From NCBI GenBank assembly GCA_963752755.1, contig CAVVZJ010000022.1, forward strand, positions 1 through 64,000: DNA of 64,000 nt, read 5' to 3'. Of this stretch, positions 36,030 to 45,113 are shown piece by piece. Under the pieces are notes generated by a model. That model made no database searches. It had not been told where the DNA came from and saw nothing but the letters and a program-made list of their open reading frames with translations. The stretch's first letter is position 1, and every line of letters starts with the position of its first letter. The translations under genes and the position numbers were made by a program. Origin of the DNA: CAVVZJ01 sp963752755. GTDB taxonomy: Bacteria; Planctomycetota; Planctomycetia; Isosphaerales; Isosphaeraceae.

Positions 36030-37460
36030 CCGACCTCCAGGCGTACAACGCAACCGCCGTGGCCGTGGCCGCATTGAGCGATTCGACGCCCGGCTCGATC
36101 GGAATGCGGCGGGCCTGGGCGCCTCGCAGGTGTTCGGGGAGTCCTGGCCCTTCCAGGCCGGCGACCAGGCCGAACCGCTCGGGCCAGACCGAGGCGGCCA
36201 GATCGTCACCCGCCGGCCGAGAGGGCGATCCAGGGAGCGTGTCGGACATCCAGCTCGCGGATCGAAGGGCCCGTCAGCAAGGGGACCTGGAGCAAGGCCG
36301 TTCCTCCGGCGCGGACGGATTTCGGATGGAACGGGTGCGACGCCTCGCGGAGCAAGACGACCCGCGCCACCCCGAACGCCGCCGCCGATCGGATCACCGC
36401 GCCCACATTTTCCGGGTCCTGGAACGGGACGAACAGGGTGCAACCCTCCGGCCAGGGCGCCTCGTCCGACCAGGGTGGGATCGTCGGCACGCGGACCAGC
36501 AGCAAGGGGGCATGCGTACCGGAGACATCGAGCGTGCGGAAGAGGGGGTCGGCGAGCCGGAGCCAGGTCGCATCCGCGGCGGACTCGGGAGGCGGCGGGC
36601 CGTGTGTGTCGGTCAACCAGGCGAGGACGTGGTCCCGATGACGCTCCAGCACCTCGGCGACCAGCTTCGGACCGGCGATGAGGGCCTGGCCGTGCTTGCG
36701 GATGCCCTTGCCGGTGAGCAGGTCGCGGGCCAGCCTGAACGTCGGGTTCGACTCGCTCGTCACGTCGCGGACCGGGCCGGCGTGGGTCAGGGTCGATTCG
36801 GAAGCCGACGATGCTCTCCCTTCGAGACGCTCGTAGAGGACCAGCCGGCGGTGGTGGGTCGTGCCGGGGATCGTGTAGGCGTGGTCGTCGACGAGTCGGA
36901 AGGCCCCGGCGTGCGATCGGGCCGCCGCGGCGATCTCGTCGTCGCAATCAGGACCCTTCATGAAGATCATCCGTCCGCCCGGATCGAGGCAGTTCGCCAC
37001 CAGGTCGAGCGTCTCCGGGATCGCCGCGACGGCCCGCGTGATCACCCCCCCGACCTTCCGGTCGAACTTCGGCCCGATCTTGCCCGCGTAGACCTCGACG
37101 TCTTTGAGCCCCAGCGCCTCGACCACGCTCCGGAGGAACTCCGCCCGCGCCCCTCGCGGCTCGGCCAGGATCATCGCGACCTCCGGCCTCGCGATCTTCA
37201 GCGGGATGCCCGGCAGACCCGGCCCGGAGCCCATGTCGAGCAGCGGCGAGGGCAACCTCGGTGAACTTCAGAACGAGCAGGCTATCAACATAGTGCTTCA
37301 GCACCATGTTCTCGAAGTTGTGGATGCGAGTGAGGTTCAACTCCGGGTTGGCGGCACGGAGCAATCGGTGATACGACCAGAGCTGGTCATACTGGTCCGG
37401 GGTCAGGCGTAGGCCGCAACGTTCGATCAGGGCCTGCAAGCTGGCGCGGCTGGGATTCAT
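35980..37460 (-). CDS. rsmG: RsmG 16S rRNA methyltransferase joined to a SpoU RNA methyltransferase, two frameshifts
   Basis: ATG 37460 opens MNPSRASLQALIERCGLRLTPDQYDQLWSYHRLL to HYVDSLLVLKF, the start of RsmG, which makes m7G527 of 16S rRNA. Near 37260 the frame must shift to LLDMGSGPGLPGIPLKIARP, the SAM-binding part, and runs on through VVEALGLKDVEVYAGKIG and GGVITRAVAAIPE. With no stop, it continues via a short linker into a SpoU/TrmH domain: RKHGQALIAGPKLVAEVL, VPFQDPENVGAVIRSAAAFGV, RAGGTALLQVPLL. Near 36206 a second shift leads to FGLVAGLEGPGLPEHL and IPIEPGVESLNAATATAVALYAW. About 490 residues in all. RsmG and SpoU as one chain would be unusual; the frameshifts leave open that they are two genes. 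Confidence 0.7.
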
Positions 37461-37567
37461 GGGTCATTCGTCGGCGGGCTCGGGGACGGTTCATCGGTCC
37501 CCATGATCGAGTTCTCTCTCTCGATGGGTCAAGCCGAGCCGTCGCGAATCGTTGCCGCGTGGCCATC

Positions 37568-38086
37568 TCAGCGATGCTCGACGATCTGCCTCAAGACATG
37601 CCCCAGGCCCCGCTCCGAGACGTGCGGGATCAGGTCCGCCCAGCTCAGCACGCCGACGAGTCGGTCGTCGGAATCGACGACGAGCAGGCGTCGAATACCC
37701 TCCTGGCCGAGCCGGTGCAGAGCTTTCTCCAGAGGTTGATCGGGCGTGATCGTCTCGACCTCGCATGACATCACGTCGTTGGCCGCAACGTCGGTCAGGA
37801 GTCCATCCCGGTGCGCGACCTCGAGTGCCAGGTCGCGATCGGTGACGACACCCAGGGGCCGCCCCTCCTCGGTCACGGGGACGAGTCCGCAGTCGGCGTC
37901 GCGAAAGATCAGGGAGACCTCGACCAGGCTGCTCTGAGGCGAGCAGGTCCGGGGATCGTGGGTCATTGCCTCGCCGACGGTGATCATCGGGTTGACCAGG
38001 TCGGCCGGCGTGAGGAGCGGCAAGGGCTCGGGGTGGGCGCCCGTCGGAGAATCGTACGGGTGGGGTTGGGAAGTGGATTTCGGCAT
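37568..38086 (-). CDS. CBS-domain protein
   Basis: 172 residues from ATG 38086. Two CBS repeats form one Bateman module: VGEAMTHDPRTCSPQSSLVEVSLIFRDADCGLVPVTEEGRPLGVVTDRDLA and VMSCEVETITPDQPLEKALHRLGQEGIRRLLVVDSDDRLVGVLSWADL. Such modules bind adenine nucleotides and regulate enzymes or transporters; no partner domain is fused here. The gene lies downstream of, and is separated by about 180 bases from, the divergent cytochrome b locus. The first 35 residues are a disordered Pro/Ser-rich lead. Confidence 0.85.
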   Translation of the reverse strand: MPKSTSQPHPYDSPTGAHPEPLPLLTPADLVNPMITVGEAMTHDPRTCSPQSSLVEVSLIFRDADCGLVPVTEEGRPLGVVTDRDLALEVAHRDGLLTDVAANDVMSCEVETITPDQPLEKALHRLGQEGIRRLLVVDSDDRLVGVLSWADLIPHVSERGLGHVLRQIVEHR

Positions 38087-38296
38087 GGTCCGGTCTCCGT
38101 CTCAAGCTCGCGAAACCTCGGGCCGTGGGTTCCGAGGGACGATCCCGCAACTCGCGAGCCGAGGCAGGGACTCCGGCGGTACTGAGTTTGCAGCCTCGGT
38201 CCACCGTGGCCGGAGGCTCGCGAGGCTCCGGACACTCCCCCTGCCCGGCCCGCCTCGCCTTCCCCGCCAATGCTTTCCGGGAGGCCCGAGAACCCG

Positions 38297-39824
38297 ATGG
38301 ACGCCTATGGCTATCCCCTCTTTCTCCGGTTGACGCACTGGTTCAACTTCTTGTTCATCGCTCTACTCGTGCGGAGCGGACTCGGCATCCTGGCCGCGCA
38401 TCCCCGGCTCTACTGGAATATCCACTGCCGGCCCGGCAGTGAGTGGCTGAAGCTCTTTCGCGGCGAGATGCCGAAGGACCGGATGTGGTGCTCCACAGAT
38501 GAGGAACAAGCCTGGTCCTCCTGGATCGCCCTGCCCGGTGGCCACGGACTCGGCCTGGCGAGGTACTGGCATTTCCTCAATGCCGGGACTCTGGATTCTC
38601 TGCGGATCGACCTACGTCGTCCTGCTTTTCGCCTCGGCGCAGTGGCGACGGCTCGTGCCGACCTCCTGGGAAATCCTGCCGTGTGCCGCGTCGGGTCGCC
38701 ATCGACTACATCAAGCTCCAGTTCACTGTACCCAAGCCGGTGCCGCCGTACACCTACGACGCCTCGTTGCCCTACAACGCCTTGCAACAACTCGCCTACT
38801 TCTCCGCGGTGTTCCTTCTGGCCCCCTGGATGATCCTGACCGGCCTCTGGCAGTCGCCCGGCTTGCTGGGACGCTTCCCCTGGATGGAGAAGGTGCTCAA
38901 CCGCCAGGCGGCGCGGAGCCTGCACTTCGTCGGGATGATCCTCTTCCTGGGTTTCGTCCTGGTCCACATCTTCATGGTCCTGGTCCACGGCTTCCCGAAG
39001 GAGATGGGCCACATCGTTCTGGGCGAGGAACATGGGATCAACCACTGGCTCGCCGGTTCGCTCGGCCTGGTCATCATTGCGGTGGTGCCTCTCGCTTGCT
39101 GGGGGGCAAACTGGGTCTCGGAGCGCCGGCAACGAGTCACTCATCACACGATTGCAGCTTTGGTGGACCCGGTCCGTCGTGCCCTGCTGCACTTCAACAA
39201 CTCGCGACAGGACTACCCGGAAGACCAGATCTCGCCCCACTTCCGGATCAATGGCTACCCGCCCATTGCCGCCTATCCCCAGGCTCGTGGCGACGACACC
39301 ACCTATGAAAACCTCCTCTCCGGAGAATTTCGCCGATTACCAGCCTCGAAGTCGTTGGCCTGGTCGAGAACCCCCTGAGTCTCTCGCTCGACGACCTGCG
39401 GTCCCTGCCCAAACAGGAACAGACGACGCTCCACCACTGCATCCAGGGCTGGACCTCCATCGGCCGCTGGGGAGGCGTGCGAGTCGCGGAGATCCTGGCG
39501 CGTTGCCGGCCCCGGCCCGAGGCGAAGTACCTGGTCTTCCGCTCGTTCGGGAAGCATGAGAAGACCGGCAAGGTCTACTATGAATGCGTGGACATGGAGA
39601 TCGCTCGACATTCCCAGACGATCCTCGCCTACGAGCTGAACGGCCAGCCGTTGCCCGTGCAGCATGGGGCGCCGCTGCGCTGCCGGTTCGAGAACCAGCT
39701 CGGCTTCAAGATGGTCAAGTTCCTCCGGAGCATCGAGCTGGTCGACGACTATCGGAAGGTCGGTGAGGGCATGGGCGGTGTCCGCGAGGACCAGCAACAA
39801 TTCAACATGGGTGCCGAGATTTGA
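38297..39824 (+). CDS. Cytochrome b561-type / sulfite-oxidase-like molybdopterin fusion, several frameshifts
   Basis: ATG 38297 begins MDAYGYPLFLRLTHWFNFLFIALLVRSGLGIL, the first helix of a cytochrome b561-like protein with a haem-ligand His. Changes of frame are needed near 38580 and 38675, after which three more helices follow (QLAYFSAVFLLAPWMILTGLW, SLHFVGMILFLGFVLVHIFMVLVHGF, WLAGSLGLVIIAVVPLACWG). Near 39340 one or two further changes lead into a 150-residue soluble domain, VVGLVENPLSLSLDDLRSLP...TTLHHCIQGWTSIGRWGGV, where Cys in HHCIQGW is the molybdenum ligand of the sulfite oxidase/YedY superfamily. It would pass electrons between the quinone pool and a molybdenum site. About 508 codons. 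With four indels it may be a true pseudogene. Confidence 0.7.
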
Positions 39825-39947
39825 GGCGACGGCGGAGGAAGGTCGGCGCCGGTGGTCGTTCGTGATAAGGTGAGCGGCTCACGGCGGCGGTGCCGGCCGG
39901 CCGATGATCCGGTCGCAACGCGGGCGCACTCCACGCGGAGCAGCGAA

Positions 39948-41021
39948 ATGCTCAGATTCTCAGCATTACTGACCGGGATGCTCTTGCTCCTCGCGATCCC
40001 CCGGCTCGACGCGGGCGAACTCCAGGTCGAGCGGGTCTTCGGCCCCGAGACGCCCACCGGCCGTTACAAGCATCCGGCCTGTCTGACCGAACTGCAAAAC
40101 GGCGACTTTTACCTCGTCTACTACGGCGGCTCGGGCGAGTACGCCACCGAGACCGCCGACTTCGGCTCGCGACGGAAGAAGGGCGAGACGGCCTGGTCGC
40201 CTCCGGTCGCGATCGCCCGCGACCCGTTCCGGTCCGTCGGAAACGCCGTGATCTGGCAGGCGCCCGACGCCTTGGTCTGGCTCTTTTACGTGGTTCGCTA
40301 CGGGGAGACCTGGTCCACATCCCGCATCCAGTTCAAGGTCTCACGCGATCAGGCCCACACCTGGTCGGATGCCTCCGTGCTCACGACCGAGGAAGGGATG
40401 ATGGTCCGCAACCGGCCGATCGTGCTCGCCGATGGCGACTACCTCCTCCCCGTCTACAAGGAGACCGGAAACGACCCGGAGCGCGTGGGGCCGGAGAGCA
40501 CCTCGCTGTTCTTCCGGTTCGACCCCGAGACCAAGGCCTGGAGCGAGAGCGGCCGCATCCGGTCGCCCAACGGCAACATCCAGCCCGCAGTCGTTTCGCT
40601 CAACGACACGGACCTGATCGCCTTTTGCCGGCGCGGTGGGGGTTATGGCCCCGAGGAAAAGGGCTACATTGTTCGTTCCGAGTCGCACGACGGCGGCCGC
40701 TCCTGGACCGAGGGCCGCGACGCGATCTTCCCCAACCCGAACGCCGCGGTCGATCTGATCACGCTCGACAACGGCCACTTGCTCCTGGTCTTCAATGACA
40801 GCATGAACCGCCGCACCCCGCTGACCGTCGCCATCTCCCCCGATAACGGCCAGACCTGGCCGTCACGCCGCAACCTCGCCGAGGGGGACGGCGACTTCGC
40901 CTATCCGATCGCCCTCCAGGCGAGCGACGGCAAGATCCACGTCGTCTTCACCTCCGACCGCCGGACCGTGATTAATCACGCCCACTTCGATGAGTCATGG
41001 GTTCTTCAGGGCTCGAAGTGA
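39948..41021 (+). CDS. Secreted sialidase-like beta-propeller protein
   Basis: 357 residues from ATG 39948 with a signal peptide (MLRFSALLTGMLLLLAIPRLDA). Three Asp-box elements mark the six-blade sialidase fold: VSRDQAHTWSDA, ESHDGGRSWTEG and ISPDNGQTWPSR. Blade cores such as LTELQNGDFYLVYYGGSGEY and PIVLADGDYLLPVYKET repeat at even spacing. Members of this exo-alpha-sialidase-like group in planctomycetes are thought to act on glycans outside the cell, but the catalytic Arg triad of true sialidases cannot be confirmed by eye. It follows the molybdopterin locus at 120 bases and probably is a separate unit. Confidence 0.8.
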   Translation: MLRFSALLTGMLLLLAIPRLDAGELQVERVFGPETPTGRYKHPACLTELQNGDFYLVYYGGSGEYATETADFGSRRKKGETAWSPPVAIARDPFRSVGNAVIWQAPDALVWLFYVVRYGETWSTSRIQFKVSRDQAHTWSDASVLTTEEGMMVRNRPIVLADGDYLLPVYKETGNDPERVGPESTSLFFRFDPETKAWSESGRIRSPNGNIQPAVVSLNDTDLIAFCRRGGGYGPEEKGYIVRSESHDGGRSWTEGRDAIFPNPNAAVDLITLDNGHLLLVFNDSMNRRTPLTVAISPDNGQTWPSRRNLAEGDGDFAYPIALQASDGKIHVVFTSDRRTVINHAHFDESWVLQGSK

Positions 41022-41072
41022 GCCGTCCTCCCCGTCCGCCTCGCAATCTGGATCGCGAAAGGCTGTCCTCCC

Positions 41073-41556
41073 TTGAACGAGCATCCTCCCACCGCGTCCG
41101 ACTCGGATCAGACCGAGCCGAAGGCCGTTCGGGTCGCGTTTGGCATCCTGGTGGCGATGATCCTCTGCGCGGTCGTGGCGGCGATCGTCTTCCGTCCAAG
41201 GCTCGATCCGCCTCCAAAGGAGATCGCGGGGGATGCCTTGCTGGTGCAAGGGCGGGAGCTTTACTTCTCACGTTGCGAGAGCTGCCACGGACCCGAGGGC
41301 CGCGGCGACGGTCGGATCGCCGCGATGGTCGGCCCGACGAAGCCCGGCGACCTGACCGACGATCGCTGGGTCCACGGCGACCGTCCCGGGCAGGTTCTCG
41401 GCGTGATCACCCGCGGCGTCCCCGGGACCGGCATGGCCCCCTGGTCGGGCGTTTTCACCCCCGAGGAACTGCGCCGTCGCCGCCTACGTCTATCACCTCG
41501 CCGGACGTCCCGTGCCCGACTCCTTCCGCGAGACGCGAGGGGCCAGGGCTCGCTAG
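41073..41556 (+). CDS. Membrane-anchored c-type cytochrome, one frameshift
   Basis: TTG 41073 follows GAAAGG at a suitable distance. A transmembrane helix (VAFGILVAMILCAVVAAIVF, residues 21-40) precedes a class I cytochrome c domain with the haem site CESCH (68-72) in YFSRCESCHGPEGRGDG; GTGMAPWSGVF supplies the Met ligand. Near 41475 two bases appear to be missing, after which another frame gives the usual last helix VAAYVYHLAGRPVPDSFRETRG and a TAG at 41556. About 161 residues. It probably carries electrons in a periplasmic chain. The gene is convergent with the HU-like gene four bases away. Confidence 0.78.
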
Positions 41557-41559
41557 GGT

Positions 41560-41859
41560 TCATCGACGCTTCCAGAACCACCAGCCGCGACGCGGTGGTG
41601 GTCGGTCGCCGGCTCTCGACCGGATCTCTTCCGATGCCATCTTCAGTCGGAGCCGCAAGGGCCGCGACGGTTGGAACGTCACCGCGAGCTTGCGGGGCAC
41701 CCGGATCGTGTCTCCCGTGCGTGGGTTCCTCGCCAGCCGCTCGCGACGTTGCTTCAGCCTGAAGGTGCCGAAACCCTCGACACGCAGGGACCCCTCGGAA
41801 AGCAAGAGGTCGGTCCACTGGTCGAGAACCTCGGCCGGGAGTTGGGTCTTCGGATTCAC
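41560..41859 (-). CDS. HU-family DNA-binding protein, short N-terminus
   Basis: 99 residues from GTG 41859, placed 6 bases after GGGGAGG. The HU/IHF signature is good: SEGSLRVEGFGTFRLKQRRERLARNPRTGDTIRVPRKLAVTFQPSRPLRLRLK, including the ARNPRTG arm that bends DNA. The N-terminal helix pair is shorter than in HU (about 20 instead of 40 residues before the strand), and a basic tail follows. It could be a divergent nucleoid protein. It lies 19 bases behind aguA on the same strand and probably shares its message. Confidence 0.78.
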   Translation of the reverse strand: MNPKTQLPAEVLDQWTDLLLSEGSLRVEGFGTFRLKQRRERLARNPRTGDTIRVPRKLAVTFQPSRPLRLRLKMASEEIRSRAGDRPPPRRGWWFWKRR

Positions 41860-41878
41860 CTCGGGCCTCCCCGGGGAG

Positions 41879-43000
41879 TCAGTCGCCTCCAGAATTCGGC
41901 GATGCGGGCTGTTCGTGCGAGAGGCAATGGAGCGCACCCAGGCCGAGCACCAGATCGACGGCGTGGAGGCCGACCACCTCCCGATCCGGAAAGAGCGCGG
42001 TGAGCGTGTTCAGGGCGTGGCGGTCGGCCGGGTCGTTGAAGGTCGGGACCAGGACGAGGCCGTTCGCGATGGAAAAGTTGGCATAGCTGGCAGGCAGTCG
42101 CTGGCCGTCGAAGACGACCGGATCGGGCATCGGCAGCTCGACGATGCGAAGCGGCCGACCGTCCTGGTCGGAGGCTTCGCGGAGGCGGGCGAGGTTCTCG
42201 CAGAGGGGTTCGTGATTCGGATCGGACGGGTCGTCCTCCACGGCGGCGACGACCGTCGTCGGATCGACGAACCGGGCGATGTCATCGACGTGTCCGTGCG
42301 TATCGTCCCCCACGATCCCGCGACCCAGCCAGATCGTGTGTCGGGCGCCCAGGAAGTCCGCGAAGACACGTTCGAGATCCGCGCGGGCCAACCCGGGATT
42401 TCGAGCCTGCACGTCGGAATCCAGGAGACATTCCTCGGTCGTCAGGATCGTCCCACGGCCATTGACGTCGATCGCCCCGCCTTCGAGCACAACGCGGCGC
42501 CACGCGCCGTCCACCTCCACGCGCGGCTTCCAGCGGGTCAGGCCGAGTTCTCGGGCCATCTTGCGGGGCAAGCGGTCGTCGCGGCGGAAGTTGTCGTACT
42601 TGGCCCAGGCGTTGAACTTCCAGTCGAGGACGGCGACCGGGGAAATCTCGGTCCCCACAGACCTCTCACCGGGATTTGCGTCGCGTACGAGGAAGCTCGG
42701 AGCGGTATCCCGGAGCCACGAACGATCGGTCCGCGCCTCGAAGAATCGGACCCGGTCGAGCCCCACGCCCGCCGTCTCCAGGGCCCGCCGCGCCTTGCGA
42801 GCGTGCCGTCGATCCTCGACGACGATCTGGACCGGCTCCGCCCGCGTCAGAAGGCGGACGATCTCCGTATAGACCCACGGGATCGGGCCGAACTTGCCCG
42901 GCCAGTCCTCCGGGTTGTGCGGCCAGGCGATCCAGGTCGATTCGTGCGGCTCCCACTCGGCGGGCAAGCGATAACCCAGGGAGGCGGGTGTCGGATTCAT
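41879..43000 (-). CDS. aguA: Agmatine deiminase
   Basis: 373 residues from ATG 43000. The enzyme turns agmatine into N-carbamoylputrescine and ammonia. Signatures of the guanidino-modifying family: LPAEWEPHESTWIAWPHNPEDWPG near the start, DRSWLRDTAPSFLV (substrate-binding Asp), LEGGAIDVNGRGTILTTEECLL, DDTHGHVDDIARFVD (catalytic His and Asp) and the C-terminal LGALHCLSHEQP with the nucleophile Cys. Length is normal for the family. The next gene upstream, aguB, performs the following step, so putrescine synthesis from arginine is indicated; the HU-like gene follows. Confidence 0.95.
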   Translation of the reverse strand: MNPTPASLGYRLPAEWEPHESTWIAWPHNPEDWPGKFGPIPWVYTEIVRLLTRAEPVQIVVEDRRHARKARRALETAGVGLDRVRFFEARTDRSWLRDTAPSFLVRDANPGERSVGTEISPVAVLDWKFNAWAKYDNFRRDDRLPRKMARELGLTRWKPRVEVDGAWRRVVLEGGAIDVNGRGTILTTEECLLDSDVQARNPGLARADLERVFADFLGARHTIWLGRGIVGDDTHGHVDDIARFVDPTTVVAAVEDDPSDPNHEPLCENLARLREASDQDGRPLRIVELPMPDPVVFDGQRLPASYANFSIANGLVLVPTFNDPADRHALNTLTALFPDREVVGLHAVDLVLGLGALHCLSHEQPASPNSGGD

Positions 43001-43103
43001 GGGCGATCCCGGAGGAAGGTCTCGAAGAGGGGAAAAAGCTTCCCGTGTGGTCCACCGCCACACGTCCGCCAGGCTCAGGCCGTCCCGTTCAGGAACCTAC
43101 GGA

Positions 43104-43991
43104 TCAGGACAGAAACCTCTGCACGATCGGCCCGTACGCGTCGATGCGACGATCGCGGAGGAAGGGCCAGTGGCGGCGTGTCTCCTCGGCGAGACGGGGG
43201 TCACACTTCACGATCAGGACTTCCTCCGTGTCACGACCGGCACAGGCGAGGACCCGGCCGAACGGGTCGGCGACAAACGTGCCGCCCCAGAATTCGAGGC
43301 CGCCGTCGGACGGCCCTTCGTGACCGATCCGGTTCACGGCGGCGACATAGACGCCGTTGGCGATGGCGTGGGCCCGCTGCATCGTCTGCCAGGCATCGGC
43401 CTGGGCCTCGCCAAATTCGAGCTTCTCCGCGGGATGCCAGCCGATGGCCGTCGGGTAGAAGAGGACATCGGCGCCGCGGAGGGCAGTGAGGCGCGCCGCC
43501 TCGGGATACCACTGGTCCCAGCAGATGAGCGTGCCGACGGTCGCGTGCTCCGTCGCGAACGCCTGGAAGCCGAGGTCACCGGGGGTGAAGTAAAACTTCT
43601 CCAGGTAGAGCGGATCGTCGGGAATGTGCATCTTGCGATAGAGGCCGACGAGCCGCCCGTCGGCGTCGAGAACCACCGCCGTGTTGTGATAGACCCCGGC
43701 CGCCCTTCGCTCGAAAAGCGACCCAACGACCGTCATACCCGTTTCCCGAGCGACCGTGGCCAGAGCCTCCGAGGTGGGTCCGGGGATCGGCTCGGCGAGG
43801 TCGAAGTTGGCATGGTCCTCGGTCTGGCAGAAATACTGCGTCCGGAACAGCTCGGGCAAGCAGGCGACATTCGCCCCCCGACTCGCAGCCTCGCGGAGGA
43901 AGTCGCAGGCCCGCTGGACGTTCTCCTCGGGGTTGGTCGAGCAGCGCATCTGGATCAGGCCGAGAGTGAACGGCTTGGAATTCTGGGGCAT
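43104..43991 (-). CDS. aguB: N-carbamoylputrescine amidase
   Basis: 295 residues from ATG 43991. It is a nitrilase-superfamily enzyme that removes the carbamoyl group to yield putrescine. The catalytic triad is in place: Glu in VACLPELFRTQYFC, Lys in GLYRKMHIPDDP and Cys in GTLICWDQWYPEAARL. The motifs TQYFCQTED and FYFTPGDLGF are typical of AguB and separate it from other nitrilases. It is the first gene of an aguB-aguA-HU unit. A long 635-base leader lies upstream. Confidence 0.95.
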   Translation of the reverse strand: MPQNSKPFTLGLIQMRCSTNPEENVQRACDFLREAASRGANVACLPELFRTQYFCQTEDHANFDLAEPIPGPTSEALATVARETGMTVVGSLFERRAAGVYHNTAVVLDADGRLVGLYRKMHIPDDPLYLEKFYFTPGDLGFQAFATEHATVGTLICWDQWYPEAARLTALRGADVLFYPTAIGWHPAEKLEFGEAQADAWQTMQRAHAIANGVYVAAVNRIGHEGPSDGGLEFWGGTFVADPFGRVLACAGRDTEEVLIVKCDPRLAEETRRHWPFLRDRRIDAYGPIVQRFLS

Positions 43992-44626
43992 GGTCGGGCT
44001 CTGAAGAAACCGGAAAGAACGCGGAGGCGCGGACCCCACGGCGAATTCGATGACGATGTCGGACTCAATGGACTGGCAAATCCCACCGCACCAGCGCGGA
44101 ATGTGTGCTATAATTGACACTGGCTCCCCGCCCGTCGGTGGCGTCTCCAGACTCCCGAGGCTCACAGGGCGTCACGCCGGCTCGACGCGTCCCGGACGCC
44201 GAACGAACTTCAAAATGGGTAAGATCTCAAGTTAACTTTCTGGCTGCCAGTTATTTGCGACTGCCTGTTCCTCGTATTCGGGAGCGTCCCTCCCGCGTCC
44301 TCACGCCGTTCCGAAGGCGTCCCTCCAGCGTCCTCAGGGCGTCTCCGGAGCGTGACCACACCCCCCGAGCGTTCGCGGACAGCATAAAAAGGCGATCTTC
44401 GCCTTCCGGCGGGGCGGCCTGGGCGGGATTCGCGAAGCCTGGTTCGGGCGGTCGCTGGACCTTCCCGGAGGATCTCTTATAGCGGGTGCAAGACCCGGGC
44501 CGGAAGGGGAATCACCCGCGCGGCGGGGCCGCTGGGCGGTTGATTCCGGGACGTCCGGCCGGTAAGTTCCGGGCCGGGGCCACGGCCCTGGACCGAGTTC
44601 CGCGAACCCCCCGAGGATGTTCGACG
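43992..44626. promoter_or_regulatory. Divergent regulatory region between aguB and ridA
   Basis: 635 bases with no gene. TATAAT at 44109-44114 is a candidate -10 box on the plus strand; no clear -35 could be fixed. GGAGCGTCCCTCC-GCGTCCTCA-like units recur at 44281-44302 and 44311-44331. The long length could hold 5' leader control of aguB or ridA, but I see no known riboswitch. Confidence 0.35.
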
Positions 44627-45088
44627 ATGGGCGCCGAAGACCGCATCAAAGAGCTGAAACTGGAACTGCCGCCCGCTCCCAAGCCGGTGGCGACCTATGT
44701 GACCGCCGTCCGCCTGGGCGATCTGCTGTACGTCTCAGGGCACGGCCCGCTCCGTCCCGACGGCACGATGCACACCGGCAAGCTCGGCGCCGACCTCGAC
44801 CTCGCCGCCGGCCAGGCCGCGGCCCGACAGACCGGCCTGGCGATTCTCGCCACGCTCCGGTCACACCTGGGCTCGCTCGACAAGGTCGTCCGGCTTGTCA
44901 AGGTGCTGGGGATGGTCAACAGTACGACGGACTATACCGACCACCCCAAGGTCATCAACGGCTTCTCCGACCTGATGGTCGAGGTCTTCGAGGACGCCGG
45001 CAGAGGGGCCCGGAGCGCCGTCGGGATGGGCTCCTTGCCGGGGAACATTGCCGTCGAGGTTGAGGCGATCTTCGAGGTGGGGGCCTGA
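44627..45088 (+). CDS. RidA family protein
   Basis: 153 residues from ATG 44627 (SD GAGGA). It fits the RidA/YjgF family: PVATYVTAVRLGDLLYVSGHGPLRPDG, then AARQTGLAILATLRSHLGSLDKVVRLVKVLGMVNST and a C-terminal RSAVGMGSLPGNIAVEVEAIFEV. The Arg in ARSAVGMGSLPGN corresponds to the conserved ligand Arg of enamine/imine deaminases. These proteins hydrolyse reactive enamines from PLP enzymes; this longer subgroup may have another role. It leads a likely operon with an SDR and an SIS protein. Confidence 0.9.
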   Translation: MGAEDRIKELKLELPPAPKPVATYVTAVRLGDLLYVSGHGPLRPDGTMHTGKLGADLDLAAGQAAARQTGLAILATLRSHLGSLDKVVRLVKVLGMVNSTTDYTDHPKVINGFSDLMVEVFEDAGRGARSAVGMGSLPGNIAVEVEAIFEVGA

Positions 45089-45113
45089 CCGGCTTTCCGG
45101 GAGGTTGACGCCT

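Noticed and set aside
35358..36947. N-terminal extension of the HEAT-repeat protein to about 1010 residues
   Set aside because: The added part is Arg/Pro-rich and overlaps moaB and the methyltransferase locus; a signal peptide starts at ATG 35357.
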